53,347 bases of DNA from Leuconostoc rapi. Lineage in GTDB: Bacteria > Bacillota > Bacilli > Lactobacillales > Lactobacillaceae. This document shows positions 43,268 to 53,049 of the stretch, one piece after another. Position numbers and translations under genes: made by a program. The stretch spans positions 1 through 53,347 of the forward strand of contig NZ_JAFBEK010000010.1 of assembly GCF_016908715.1 (NCBI RefSeq), read 5' to 3'. The notes under the pieces were generated by a model, which made no database searches, was not told the origin of the DNA, and saw only the letters and a list, made by a program, of their open reading frames with translations. Position 1 is the stretch's first letter; each line of letters begins with the position of its first letter.

Positions 43268-45361
43268 ATGTTTGTATTAGAATTAATCGTTATCTTAATC
43301 ATATCCGTTACGATATCAAATGTGTTGTCTCATTTTGTGCCAGATGTGCCGGTGAGTTTGTTTCAAATTGCAATCGGGTTAATATTATCACTCGCATTTG
43401 GTGTGTTTATTGAAATTGATTCACATTGGTTTATGTTGCTGTTCGTTGCGCCGTTGCTGTATAACGATGCTTGGCGATTTCCAAAACATGAGTTGTGGGA
43501 ATTACGTGGACCAATTCTAGGTAATGCCATTATCTTAGTGTTGTTGACAACGCTAGTTGGTGGATTTTTCATACATATATTAATTCCGCAGCTTCCTAAA
43601 TCAGTCGCGATCGCATTAGCAGCTGTTGTTTCACCAACAGATCCTGTTGCTGTGCAAGCAATTGCTAGGCGTGTTAAGTTGCCTACAAATGTGTTACATA
43701 TCGTTTCTGGGGAAAGCTTAATCAATGACGCCAGTGGTTTGGTGAGCTTCAATACTGCAATCAAAGCGACTGTTGCAGGGACTTTTTTGTTAGGAAATGC
43801 GATTGGTAACTTTTTTTGGATGACAATTATTGGCCTAATGGTTGGCTTGGTAGTTGGGAGCATTATTAATTGGCTACGAGATCTTTTTGACCGTTTCGGT
43901 CTAAACGATGTTGTCTTTCACACAGTTGTGACCCTGTTAGCGCCGTTCCTAATTTATTGGGTGGCAGAAGATGTATTTCATGCTTCTGGTGTTATTGCCG
44001 TTGTCGCTGGGGCTATTTTAACAAAAATACTCAATGATCAACATATCGATGCACGTAGTCCAGAAATATCAGTGACTTCAATTCGAACATGGGAAATATT
44101 TGTTTATTTGCTCAACGGTACGATCTTTGTATTATTAGGCATTGAATTACCACCAGCATTGGTTGCTGTTGTACAGAATTCACAAATGAACACGGGATAT
44201 GCTATTCTTTATGGTGTCGTAGTCTGGTTTATTGTGTTTGCGATACGAACCTTTTGGGCATATGGTAATCAGTTTGTTTTATATTTTAAAAATAAAACTG
44301 TTAAGCCATCGTTTAACACAGCTGTGACTTCTGGACTGACAGGTGTTAGAGGCGCTGTTACAATGGCTGCTGTGATGACTGTACCAACGATTATTGACGA
44401 TGGCACTGCTTTTCCGCAACGTGAATTGTTAGTTTTTGTAGCAGCAGTCGTGGTAATCATGAGTTTGCTTGTTGCTACAATTATGCTACCTATTATGACT
44501 AAAGAACGATCATCTCACGATTTTACACAACCACAAACATTAGATGCATCAGAAGATGATACGGATAATAAAAAGCCAAAAATGACAGAATCACAGGCGC
44601 GTATTTTTGCTATTCAGGTTGGTATTCAAACCCTAAGGGAACAACAGCGCACTGAAAATCGCGCAATTATTTATGAGTTGATTACAAGAAAACAAGGCAC
44701 AATTGCACATATTAAAAGACAATTGATTGGTGATACATCAGGGTATACACATGCTGATGATTCAGAATTAAGATTAATTGGTCTGGTTGCACAACGGGAA
44801 CGTTTGCAGCAGTTGTTGGTTGAAGAGAAAATTTCGCCGCTCACATTTTCATCACAATCACGTCGATTAGAACGCCTTGAAAATTTAATCAAGGAAGATG
44901 CACACTATCAATTTTCATCACAATGGTTTGCGATACTCATTCATCGTTTTTTCAGAAGTATTCGTATTTGGTTTTCTGATGAAACTAGTGAAAAAATTAA
45001 GGCTGAAACATCATTGTCTATTCGCGAAACTTCAAAAGCAGCAATTAATGCCTTGTCGGCTCATATGGAAAAGTATAATGGTGACACAATTACACATCGC
45101 GTCGAACGCCAAAATGCTTATAATTTAATAGTGACTTATCGGTATCGCATTGAGAATGAAAAGCATGCAGATACGCCGGAACAACGTGAGTTGGACGATA
45201 AATTAAGAATGGATTTAGAATTAAAAGCGTTAAATGCACAACGTGAGACAGTTCAAAATTTATATGAGCAAAAATTAATTACGCGACAAGCTGGTATTAA
45301 CATTAGGCAGTTTATTAACTTTTCTGAAACAGCTGCATTAGCCGGAAAAGATGAATCGTGA
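43268..45361 (+). CDS. CPA1 family Na+/H+ antiporter (NhaP-like)
   Basis: Predicted 697 residues. About 12 helices fill residues 1-415. The exchanger signature is visible in AVVSPTDPVAVQAI and SGESLINDASGLVSFNTA (Asp pairs that carry ions), plus SGLTGVRGAVTMAAV. The last about 270 residues are cytosolic, charged and helical, with no obvious RCK or CBS domain. CPA1 exchangers expel Na+ or K+ for protons. The gene sits between murB and cdaA, in a neighbourhood tied to wall synthesis and c-di-AMP, a second messenger that controls ion transporters. Confidence 0.92.
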   Translation: MFVLELIVILIISVTISNVLSHFVPDVPVSLFQIAIGLILSLAFGVFIEIDSHWFMLLFVAPLLYNDAWRFPKHELWELRGPILGNAIILVLLTTLVGGFFIHILIPQLPKSVAIALAAVVSPTDPVAVQAIARRVKLPTNVLHIVSGESLINDASGLVSFNTAIKATVAGTFLLGNAIGNFFWMTIIGLMVGLVVGSIINWLRDLFDRFGLNDVVFHTVVTLLAPFLIYWVAEDVFHASGVIAVVAGAILTKILNDQHIDARSPEISVTSIRTWEIFVYLLNGTIFVLLGIELPPALVAVVQNSQMNTGYAILYGVVVWFIVFAIRTFWAYGNQFVLYFKNKTVKPSFNTAVTSGLTGVRGAVTMAAVMTVPTIIDDGTAFPQRELLVFVAAVVVIMSLLVATIMLPIMTKERSSHDFTQPQTLDASEDDTDNKKPKMTESQARIFAIQVGIQTLREQQRTENRAIIYELITRKQGTIAHIKRQLIGDTSGYTHADDSELRLIGLVAQRERLQQLLVEEKISPLTFSSQSRRLERLENLIKEDAHYQFSSQWFAILIHRFFRSIRIWFSDETSEKIKAETSLSIRETSKAAINALSAHMEKYNGDTITHRVERQNAYNLIVTYRYRIENEKHADTPEQRELDDKLRMDLELKALNAQRETVQNLYEQKLITRQAGINIRQFINFSETAALAGKDES

Positions 45362-45436
45362 GCACAATATTGCTATTATTTTTTCGTTATACAGTTAAGC
45401 TCATTAATTGTTATGAAATGAGACAAAGGGGAAACT

Positions 45437-46252
45437 ATGTTATCGTATCTAACGACTAACAATTTAATGCATGCAGTGGATATTATCATTATTTGGTTTT
45501 TGCTGTATAAAATTATTCAATTCGTAGAAGGCACGCGTGCCCTACAAATCTTACTTGGTGTTGGCACAGTTATTTTAGTTAAAGTCGTCAGTTGGTACCT
45601 TGGATTAATCACATTGTCTTGGTTAATGGATCAATTAATCACTTGGGCGCCTATTGCACTAGTGGTGATTTTCCAGCAAGAAATTAGACGTGGCTTAGAA
45701 ACTGTTGGTAGACGCTTGACGATACGTCGTGCCCGTATTGACAATGCGCTTGAACACCAACTCATTAAAAGCTTGGATGATGCGTTACAATATATGTCAA
45801 AACGACGAATTGGGGCGTTAATTACCATCCAACGTGATGCTCAGCTAGATGAATACATCAAGACAGGCATTAAATTAGATGCTAATATTACGGGACAATT
45901 ATTAATCAACACGTTTATACCCAATACCCCTCTGCATGATGGCGCCGTCATTATTAGTAAGGGACGCGTGGCTGTCGCTGCAGCTTATCTCCCACTATCT
46001 GAAAGCACAAGAATACCAAAAGAGTTAGGAACCAGACACCGAGCGGCAGTTGGTATTTCTGAGGCTAGTGATGCCATTACAGTCGTCGTTTCTGAGGAAA
46101 CGGGTGAAATTTCAATCACTCAAAATGGTGATTTGCTCAGACATATGGATCAAGAGAGTTATCTCAACTTCTTTGATCGACAATTTTTGCCTGTACCAGC
46201 AACTAGTGTGGATAAAAATCATTGGTGGCGTAAAGGAGGGAGATTGCAATGA
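45437..46252 (+). CDS. cdaA: Diadenylate cyclase CdaA (c-di-AMP synthase)
   Basis: Predicted 271 residues. Three helices lie in the first about 85 residues, followed by the DAC domain. The catalytic motifs are D168-G-A in LHDGAVIISKGR and R200-H-R in GTRHRAAVG. It makes c-di-AMP from two ATP at the membrane. The ATG has AAAGGGG upstream. It overlaps cdaR by four bases (ATGA), and glmM follows, the conserved cdaA-cdaR-glmM order. Its product is the likely ligand of the BusR-like repressor encoded at 18.1 kb. Confidence 0.97.
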   Translation: MLSYLTTNNLMHAVDIIIIWFLLYKIIQFVEGTRALQILLGVGTVILVKVVSWYLGLITLSWLMDQLITWAPIALVVIFQQEIRRGLETVGRRLTIRRARIDNALEHQLIKSLDDALQYMSKRRIGALITIQRDAQLDEYIKTGIKLDANITGQLLINTFIPNTPLHDGAVIISKGRVAVAAAYLPLSESTRIPKELGTRHRAAVGISEASDAITVVVSEETGEISITQNGDLLRHMDQESYLNFFDRQFLPVPATSVDKNHWWRKGGRLQ

Positions 46253-47319
46253 AAAGAATAGGTCAATCAAAGATCGTCAATATTGCCATTTCATTCGTGA
46301 TTGCGATTTTGCTATCATCTTACGTATTAAGTACAAAATCAACAACGTCAACGACTAATAATTCTAATAACTTTACAACGCTAATACCAGAAAAAAAGGC
46401 GTCACTTAAGGTGGCACTCAATCTGCAATTTGACAATGATAAATATGTTGTGATTGGTGCACCAGCAACAGTTCAAGTGGATATCGAAGGTTCAGGTGCA
46501 TTGGTATCTGCTGCACAAAGTCGAAATGATATACAAGCAAGTGCAGATTTGCGTTCTCTAAAGCCTGGAAAACATGTTGTTACAGTTGCGTTACGAGGCG
46601 TCAATGCGTCGTTAACTTCAACTGTTAACCCACAAAAAGTGACAGTGACCATCGCTGAAAAAACAGCCACAACATTACCGGTGAGCGTCAGCTACGATAA
46701 AGATGAGATTGCTAAGGGCTACACAGCCAGTGATCCGACTGCTACGCCTAAGAGTGTTACAATTAGCGGTCCTAAAACAAACGTAGATGCAGTGACAACA
46801 GTTGCCGCACATATGTCGCTACCAAGTGGCGCTAAGTCGTCATTAACGCAAACCGTTAAATTAGTGCCATTGGATAAAAATGGTCGAGAAGTGGAGGTTA
46901 ATTTAGGACGTCAAAATGTTGATGCAACGATAACAATTGCGCCAGAAGACTCGAAAAAAGTCGCTTTATCTGCTAGTATAAAAAATGGTGATAGTAAAGA
47001 CTATCAAGTGACTTTTGATCCAAAAAATGTGACGGTATATGGCTCATCTGATATACTTAATGCTATGAATAGTATTAGTGTTACGGTAGATGTGAAAGAT
47101 ATTAAAGATAAAGCCAGTGTTCAACTTAAATTACCACAGATTGATGGTATTGTACGTTATGATACTGATACTGTGACGGCTACGGTGTCTCAAATAAACG
47201 CTAGCAGTAACAGCAGCAGTGCAAGTACGAGCGCTCCTTCAGAATCAGCAACAAGTGAAAGCGCTGAAAGTACAACCAGTAGCAGTAGTAGCGATACAGA
47301 AACTTCAAGTAGTCACTAA
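46249..47319 (+). CDS. cdaR: CdaA regulator CdaR (YbbR domains)
   Basis: Predicted 356 residues: one N-terminal helix (about 8-27, IVNIAISFVIAILLSSYVLS) then an extracytoplasmic part with at least three YbbR repeats (for example VSVSYDKDEIAKGYTASD followed by SVTISGPKTNVDAVTTVAAH). The last about 40 residues are Ser/Thr/Glu-rich and low complexity. CdaR anchors beside CdaA and changes its activity. The start overlaps cdaA (ATGA). Confidence 0.95.
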   Translation: MKRIGQSKIVNIAISFVIAILLSSYVLSTKSTTSTTNNSNNFTTLIPEKKASLKVALNLQFDNDKYVVIGAPATVQVDIEGSGALVSAAQSRNDIQASADLRSLKPGKHVVTVALRGVNASLTSTVNPQKVTVTIAEKTATTLPVSVSYDKDEIAKGYTASDPTATPKSVTISGPKTNVDAVTTVAAHMSLPSGAKSSLTQTVKLVPLDKNGREVEVNLGRQNVDATITIAPEDSKKVALSASIKNGDSKDYQVTFDPKNVTVYGSSDILNAMNSISVTVDVKDIKDKASVQLKLPQIDGIVRYDTDTVTATVSQINASSNSSSASTSAPSESATSESAESTTSSSSSDTETSSSH

Positions 47320-47337
47320 GGAAAGTAGGACGAAATC

Positions 47338-48702
47338 ATGTCAGACATTAAATTAAAATATTTTGGAACAGATGGTGTACGTGGTGTTGCCAATGAAACG
47401 TTAACGCCTGAACTAGCGTTTCGTCTAGGGCGAACAGGCGGCGCAATATTAACCCGGCATGCAGAAGAAGGTCAAAAACCAGTTGTTATTGTTGGTCGAG
47501 ACACCAGAATATCTGGTGAAATGTTGCAACAGGCAATTGTTGCTGGCTTTCTATCAGTTGGTATTGATGTTTTACGTTTAGGGGTGATCACAACGCCAGC
47601 CGTTGCATTTTTGGTACAAAATTTGGAAGCAGATTCTGGTGTACAAATTACTGCCTCACATAACCCGGCAGCAGATAATGGGATTAAGTTTTTTGGTAAG
47701 GATGGCTTGAAGTTATCCGATGAGCTTGAATATGAAATTGAGCAATTATTAGATTCACCAACAGATACGCTACCACGACCAAGTGCTGAAGGACTAGGCA
47801 CGGTTAATAACTATCCCGAAGGCGCCTTAAAATATATGGGTTTCTTACAAAAGACAATACCCACTGATCTAGATGGTATGCAAATTGCATTGGACGGTGC
47901 TAACGGCGCTACTAGTGGTTTATTGGCACGTTTATTTGCTGATTTAAATGCTGAATTTGTGACAATGGGAACGGAACCAAATGGTTTAAATATCAATGAT
48001 GGGGTGGGTTCAACGCATCCTGAAGCACTGGCTGAATTTGTGAAAGACAATGGGGTACAGGCAGGATTGGCCTTTGATGGTGATGGCGATCGATTAATTG
48101 CCGTTGATGAAAACGGCGAAATTGTTGACGGCGATAAAATTATGTTTATTGTCGGTAATTTTATGAATGAGCAAGGTCGATTAAAGCACAACACGATTGT
48201 TTCTACAGTCATGAGTAATATTGGCTTTTATAAGGCACTGTCAGAAAATGATATGACCAGCATCAAAACTGCTGTTGGTGATCGTTATGTGATGGAAGAA
48301 ATGTTGAAATCAGGGTATAATCTTGGTGGTGAACAATCGGGACATATCATTTTTCGTGATTGGGCGACAACGGGTGATGGTTTGTTAACAGCGCTACAGT
48401 TGTTATATGTTATGAAAGAGACCGGTAAGAAACTATCAGAATTAGCTGAAGCCGTTCAAATTTATCCACAAAAGCTCGTGAACATTAAAGTTGCTGATAA
48501 AATAGCAATTCAACATAATCAAGATGTTGTTGCAAAAATAGCAGAGGTTGAGGCATTAATGGCAGGTGATGGCCGTGTGCTTGTACGTCCTTCGGGCACA
48601 GAATCAATTTTGAGAGTAATGGCTGAGGCACCGACAAAAGAGTTAGTGGCGCAGTATGTTGAGATGATTGCTGAAGTTGTGCGTGAACAAGCAGATAAAT
48701 AA
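47338..48702 (+). CDS. glmM: Phosphoglucosamine mutase GlmM
   Basis: Predicted 454 residues. The active-site phosphoserine is S107 in [15 protein letters not shown]. The metal-binding loop DGDGDR is in [15 protein letters not shown], the sugar loop is GGEQSGHI, and the phosphate loop is RPSGTE near the C-terminus. It converts glucosamine-6-phosphate to glucosamine-1-phosphate for UDP-GlcNAc, the sugar used for wall building and for GtfA at the adhesin locus. In other Firmicutes GlmM binds and inhibits CdaA. Confidence 0.97.
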   Translation: MSDIKLKYFGTDGVRGVANETLTPELAFRLGRTGGAILTRHAEEGQKPVVIVGRDTRISGEMLQQAIVAGFLSVGIDVLRLGVITTPAVAFLVQNLEADSGVQITASHNPAADNGIKFFGKDGLKLSDELEYEIEQLLDSPTDTLPRPSAEGLGTVNNYPEGALKYMGFLQKTIPTDLDGMQIALDGANGATSGLLARLFADLNAEFVTMGTEPNGLNINDGVGSTHPEALAEFVKDNGVQAGLAFDGDGDRLIAVDENGEIVDGDKIMFIVGNFMNEQGRLKHNTIVSTVMSNIGFYKALSENDMTSIKTAVGDRYVMEEMLKSGYNLGGEQSGHIIFRDWATTGDGLLTALQLLYVMKETGKKLSELAEAVQIYPQKLVNIKVADKIAIQHNQDVVAKIAEVEALMAGDGRVLVRPSGTESILRVMAEAPTKELVAQYVEMIAEVVREQADK

Positions 48703-48707
48703 AGTGA

Positions 48708-48747
48708 AAGAAGTGCTAAGTTTAGTAAAAATCAGGCACTTTTTTTG
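48708..48747 (+). terminator. glmM terminator
   Basis: AAGTGC and GCACTT arms about 20 bases apart with a run of T after. It may be leaky towards rnc. Confidence 0.65.
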
Positions 48748-48754
48748 ATATAAT
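48746..48754 (+). promoter_or_regulatory. rnc promoter, extended -10
   Basis: TGATATAAT immediately after the terminator T run and 34 bases before the rnc GTG. Confidence 0.7.
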
Positions 48755-48788
48755 AGAGTATAAAACTATGATTTAAAAGGAAAAAATC

Positions 48789-49490
48789 GTGCCACAAGAC
48801 AGTTTTAAACAACATTTATTATCAGAATTCAATATTCAATTCCAAAATGAAGAATTATTACGAGAAGCTTTAACGCAACGTAACTATTTGAATGAACATC
48901 CAGATGAACCTGGACGTGATTATCAGCGTCTTGAATTTTTAGGTGATTCGGTCATGCAAGTGTCCGTTGCGGAGTATCTTTTCAAACGCTATCCCAGTTG
49001 GCATGAAGGCCAATTGACTGAAATGCGAATTGCAATGGTGCAAACACGTTCGTTTGCACATTTTTCACGTGTTGCACATTTGAACGAAGGGATTCGTTTG
49101 GGTAAGGGCGAGGAAATGTCTGGCGCGCGTGATCGTGATTCATTATTAGAGGATATTTGGGAAGCATTTATTGGTGCTTTATATTTAGATAAAGGCCCTG
49201 AGGCTGTACGAACTTTTTTGGATCAAACACTATTTGCTGCCATTGATACTGATTTCTTTGATCGCTTTATTGATTTTAAAAGTCGACTCCAGGAAAAATT
49301 GCAAAAAAACGGTGCTGTCGATATTGCCTATCGTACTGAAAGTGAGAAACAAATGGCTGGTAACGAACAATTATTTGAAGCCAGTGTTTCGGTAGATAAT
49401 CGTGAATTAACGCGTGGTACTGGTAAGTCTATTAAAGACGCCGAGAAAGCTGCAGCACGCGCAGCACTAAAATTATTGGAAGAAAAGTAA
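48789..49490 (+). CDS. rnc: Ribonuclease III
   Basis: Predicted 233 residues from GTG 48789 with AAAAGG upstream. The catalytic signature is RLEFLGDSVMQ, with a second acidic cluster in DSLLEDIWEAFIGALYLD. Residues about 155-230 are the double-stranded RNA binding domain (DFKSRLQEKLQKNG to KDAEKAAARAALKLLEEK). It cuts double-stranded RNA in rRNA maturation and regulation. It is followed at a 3-base gap by smc, the usual rnc-smc-ftsY order. Confidence 0.96.
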   Translation: MPQDSFKQHLLSEFNIQFQNEELLREALTQRNYLNEHPDEPGRDYQRLEFLGDSVMQVSVAEYLFKRYPSWHEGQLTEMRIAMVQTRSFAHFSRVAHLNEGIRLGKGEEMSGARDRDSLLEDIWEAFIGALYLDKGPEAVRTFLDQTLFAAIDTDFFDRFIDFKSRLQEKLQKNGAVDIAYRTESEKQMAGNEQLFEASVSVDNRELTRGTGKSIKDAEKAAARAALKLLEEK

Positions 49491-49493
49491 GTT

Positions 49494-52400
49494 ATGAAAC
49501 TTAAATCACTCGAAATCAGTGGCTTTAAGTCTTTTGCTGATAAAACAGTTATCGAATTCATGCCCGGTATGACTGGCATCGTTGGGCCAAACGGCTCAGG
49601 TAAATCAAATATTATTGAAGCCATACGTTGGGTTATGGGTGAACAAAGTGCTAAAGATCTGCGTGGCACGAAAATGGCAGATATTATTTTTGGTGGCACA
49701 AGCAAGCGTGGTGCTTTGAATCGTTCTGAGGTTTCAATGACTTTTGATAATTCGGATCATTATGTGAAATCAGATTTTAATGAAATTCGGATTACAAGAA
49801 AACTCTATCGATCTGGTGAAAGTGCTTATCAAATTAACGGTGTTGATAGCCGTTTAAGAGATATCCATGAACTATTTATGGACACAGGCCTTGGTAGGGA
49901 AAGTTTTTCGATCATTTCTCAAGGACGTGTGGAAGGTATTTTTAATGCTAAACCAGAAGACCGGCGCGGTATCATTGAAGAGGTCGCCGGTGTTTATAAA
50001 TATAAACAAAATAAAGAACGTGCGCAAAAAGAATTATTACAAACGAGTGATAATTTAGCACGCGTTGCTGATATTATTCATGAAATAAAAGGTCGTATTC
50101 AACCTCTTGCTGAGCAATCGGCCCAAGCAACGGATTATATTGCGCAAAAAGAACGCTTTAATACGTTGGATAAGGCTCGATTAGCCCTAACGTACCGCGA
50201 TTTGGAAATTCAGATTAAAAATACGACAATTCAGGTTGAATTACAAGATAAGCGCGTGAACCAGACAAAAGTTGGTCTCGATAAGCTCAATAAAGTGTTA
50301 TCTGAAAAACGACAAGAGCGCGTTAGTACACAATTAAAACGTGACGAATTACAACAAGATATTTTACAGTTAACGCAATCACGTGAACGTTTAATTGGGG
50401 CTAAAAATTTAAGTGCGCAACAAATTGAAACATTAGAACAAAATTTGCGCCAAAAAGAAGCACAAGTGACTGACTGGCTATCGCGTTTGGAGCGAATCAA
50501 AACAACAATTAATCAGTTAACTGACGATAAGAAGGTGTTTCAGGCACAAGAAAAAGTGTTGCAACAAGAGATGGCGGTGTATGATAAGGTCAGCCAAGAC
50601 GCGTTACAACAGACATTACAGCAAAAAATAGAAGACAATCGACATGCTTATATTCAAACCATGCAAACGATTGCGGCATTACATAATACGATTAAAAATG
50701 ACGAGAAGACAAAACGGTTATTATTGAGTCAAATGTCAAATTTGACTCAAAAATTGATAGCTGCCCAACAAAAATTAACAAACAGTCAAGCTGATGTACC
50801 TGACGAAACGTTAGAGCAGGGGCAGACTGGAAATATTGATGCGTTACAAATAGAGGTTGACCATGCGCAGCGACAGGTTGATCAAGCTGCACAACAGTAC
50901 CAAGCTGATGAAAAAAAATGGTACCACGCTCTAGATGATTTAAACAAAGCGCGTAGTCAACGTGACGCACTAACATCATTGGATGACTATGCTGGCTTTT
51001 ACCAAGGTGTGCGTGCTTTGATGCAAAAGCAGATCAGACAAGAATTAACGGGAATTAAAGGTGTTGTTGCAGAGTTAATGATTGTTCCGAATCACTACAC
51101 ACAAGCAATCGAAACAGTGTTAGGCGCCGCACTTCAACAGGTCGTGGTTGACACAACAACAACAGCTAAGCAAGCAATTAGTTATTTGACGAAAAAGCGG
51201 GCAGGACGCGTGACAATATTGCCAGTTGATACGATCAAGCCAAGGCATTTAACAGGCGTTGAAACTTTGAGAACACTTGATGGATTTGTGGGTATTGCAG
51301 CTGAGTTGGTAGAAATGTCACCAGAGATGGATGGGATTAAATTTAATTTGCTAGGCAGTACAGTGATTGCTGATAATCTTAATGCTGCGACGCAAATTGC
51401 TCGCGCTGGTCACTATCGCTTTCGGGTTGTCAGTTTAGATGGGCAAGTGGTTAATGCTGGTGGTTCAATGACAGGTGGTGCTAATCAGAAATCAGGAAGT
51501 ACAATACTGAGACGACAAACTGAGGTCCACGCGTTAAATGAACGCGTGGATAGTTTAACGGTATTCGCTAAAAATTTAGAGCACACATTACAAACTCAAC
51601 GTGGACAAACCGATAATTTGCGTGAGGCGCTACAAAAATCTCAAGCGGCCTTGTCGACGGCAAAGAATGCTTCCGCTCAGGTAGATTATGAGTTATCACG
51701 TAAACAAGATGCTGTTAGGCAACAAGCACGCGTGGTAAAGTCGCTACAGTTTGAAAGCCAAGATATAAATCAACAATTAGACGACCTTGACAAACAATTA
51801 GAAATAAATAATCAAGCACTTGCAACATCGCAACGCAAGCAGCAAGAACAAGAATTTGATGCAGAACGCTTCAAGCAAGAATTGCAGGCTATATCAATTC
51901 AAGCACAAACTAGCCAAGATGAGCGTTCGCGTGTGCAGGCTGGGTATGCAACAGTTCAGGCTAAAATTGATAGTTTGCTTGAGCAGCTTAAATTATTAAA
52001 AGGGCAGCGTGATGATGCGCAAAAACAATTAAATGATGCGCAAGCGTCAGTTTCACAATTCAAAACGCAATTAGCTACAGCCAAAAATACAACCAATAAT
52101 GATGCGCAAGTCAATGTCATGACAACTAAATTGGAAACAGCCCAAACACAATTTGATGAACATACCCAACAAGTTAAGGTGCTATCTGAACGCGTCATGG
52201 CATTAGAAGGTCAATTTGCAGTGCAGCAGGAAACGCTACGTCTTAATGTTAGTTCACAAAGTCAAACTGCTGCACAACTAGCGCGATTAGAAACACAATT
52301 GGATAATGTACAAACACAATTATTGACACAGTATGATATTGTGGATATAACAGATATTGTAGCAAAACATGATATGTCGGAACGTGAACAAATTGTATCA

Positions 52401-53048
52401 CAATTGCATTTATTAGAGAAAAGTTTGGCTGAAATTGGTTCGGTTAATCTGGATGCCATTACAGAATATGAGGAAGTTAAAATACGTTTTGACTTTCTTA
52501 CACAACAACGTGATGATTTGAATCAGGCACGTGATACATTATTGCAAACAATTGATGAAATGGATCAAGAAGTGCAAACACGATTCAAGTCAACATTTGA
52601 TGCCGTTGCAACCCGGTTTTCTGATGTTTTTGCCCAAATGTTTGGTGGCGGTCGAGCAGAAATCTATTTAACAGATCCCAAACATTTGTTAACGACGGGT
52701 ATTGATATTACGGCACAGCCACCGGGTAAAAAATTCCAGCAAATGAGTCTCTTATCAGGTGGAGAAAAGGCGCTAACTGCGATTACCTTATTGTTTGCTA
52801 TTCTGCATGTACGACCAGTACCGTTTGTGGTACTTGATGAAGCAGAAGCGGCTTTGGATGAGGCAAACGTCGATCGTTTTGCTAAGTATCTTTACCATTT
52901 TTCTGGTGATACACAGTTCATTGTGATTACACATCGCAAAGGAACAATGATAAAAGCTAACTTGCTTTATGGTGTGACAATGCAGGAAGCTGGCGTTTCA
53001 AAAATGATTGCGATTGATTTGGATAAAGCAACAGAAAGTGTGGAGTGA
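49494..53048 (+). CDS. smc: Chromosome segregation protein SMC
   Basis: Predicted 1184 residues, full length. The N-terminal head has Walker A GPNGSGKSNIIEAIRW and R-loop-type GTKMADIIFGG. Long coiled coils lie at about 170-500 and 670-1000. The hinge is at about 510-660 (GFYQGVRALM to GGSMTGGANQKSG). The C-terminal head has the signature LSGGEKALTAITLL and Walker B PFVVLDEAEAALDEAN. It acts as the condensin core with ScpA and ScpB. Its TGA is separated from ftsY by one base. Confidence 0.97.
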   Translation: MKLKSLEISGFKSFADKTVIEFMPGMTGIVGPNGSGKSNIIEAIRWVMGEQSAKDLRGTKMADIIFGGTSKRGALNRSEVSMTFDNSDHYVKSDFNEIRITRKLYRSGESAYQINGVDSRLRDIHELFMDTGLGRESFSIISQGRVEGIFNAKPEDRRGIIEEVAGVYKYKQNKERAQKELLQTSDNLARVADIIHEIKGRIQPLAEQSAQATDYIAQKERFNTLDKARLALTYRDLEIQIKNTTIQVELQDKRVNQTKVGLDKLNKVLSEKRQERVSTQLKRDELQQDILQLTQSRERLIGAKNLSAQQIETLEQNLRQKEAQVTDWLSRLERIKTTINQLTDDKKVFQAQEKVLQQEMAVYDKVSQDALQQTLQQKIEDNRHAYIQTMQTIAALHNTIKNDEKTKRLLLSQMSNLTQKLIAAQQKLTNSQADVPDETLEQGQTGNIDALQIEVDHAQRQVDQAAQQYQADEKKWYHALDDLNKARSQRDALTSLDDYAGFYQGVRALMQKQIRQELTGIKGVVAELMIVPNHYTQAIETVLGAALQQVVVDTTTTAKQAISYLTKKRAGRVTILPVDTIKPRHLTGVETLRTLDGFVGIAAELVEMSPEMDGIKFNLLGSTVIADNLNAATQIARAGHYRFRVVSLDGQVVNAGGSMTGGANQKSGSTILRRQTEVHALNERVDSLTVFAKNLEHTLQTQRGQTDNLREALQKSQAALSTAKNASAQVDYELSRKQDAVRQQARVVKSLQFESQDINQQLDDLDKQLEINNQALATSQRKQQEQEFDAERFKQELQAISIQAQTSQDERSRVQAGYATVQAKIDSLLEQLKLLKGQRDDAQKQLNDAQASVSQFKTQLATAKNTTNNDAQVNVMTTKLETAQTQFDEHTQQVKVLSERVMALEGQFAVQQETLRLNVSSQSQTAAQLARLETQLDNVQTQLLTQYDIVDITDIVAKHDMSEREQIVSQLHLLEKSLAEIGSVNLDAITEYEEVKIRFDFLTQQRDDLNQARDTLLQTIDEMDQEVQTRFKSTFDAVATRFSDVFAQMFGGGRAEIYLTDPKHLLTTGIDITAQPPGKKFQQMSLLSGGEKALTAITLLFAILHVRPVPFVVLDEAEAALDEANVDRFAKYLYHFSGDTQFIVITHRKGTMIKANLLYGVTMQEAGVSKMIAIDLDKATESVE

Positions 53049-53049
53049 T

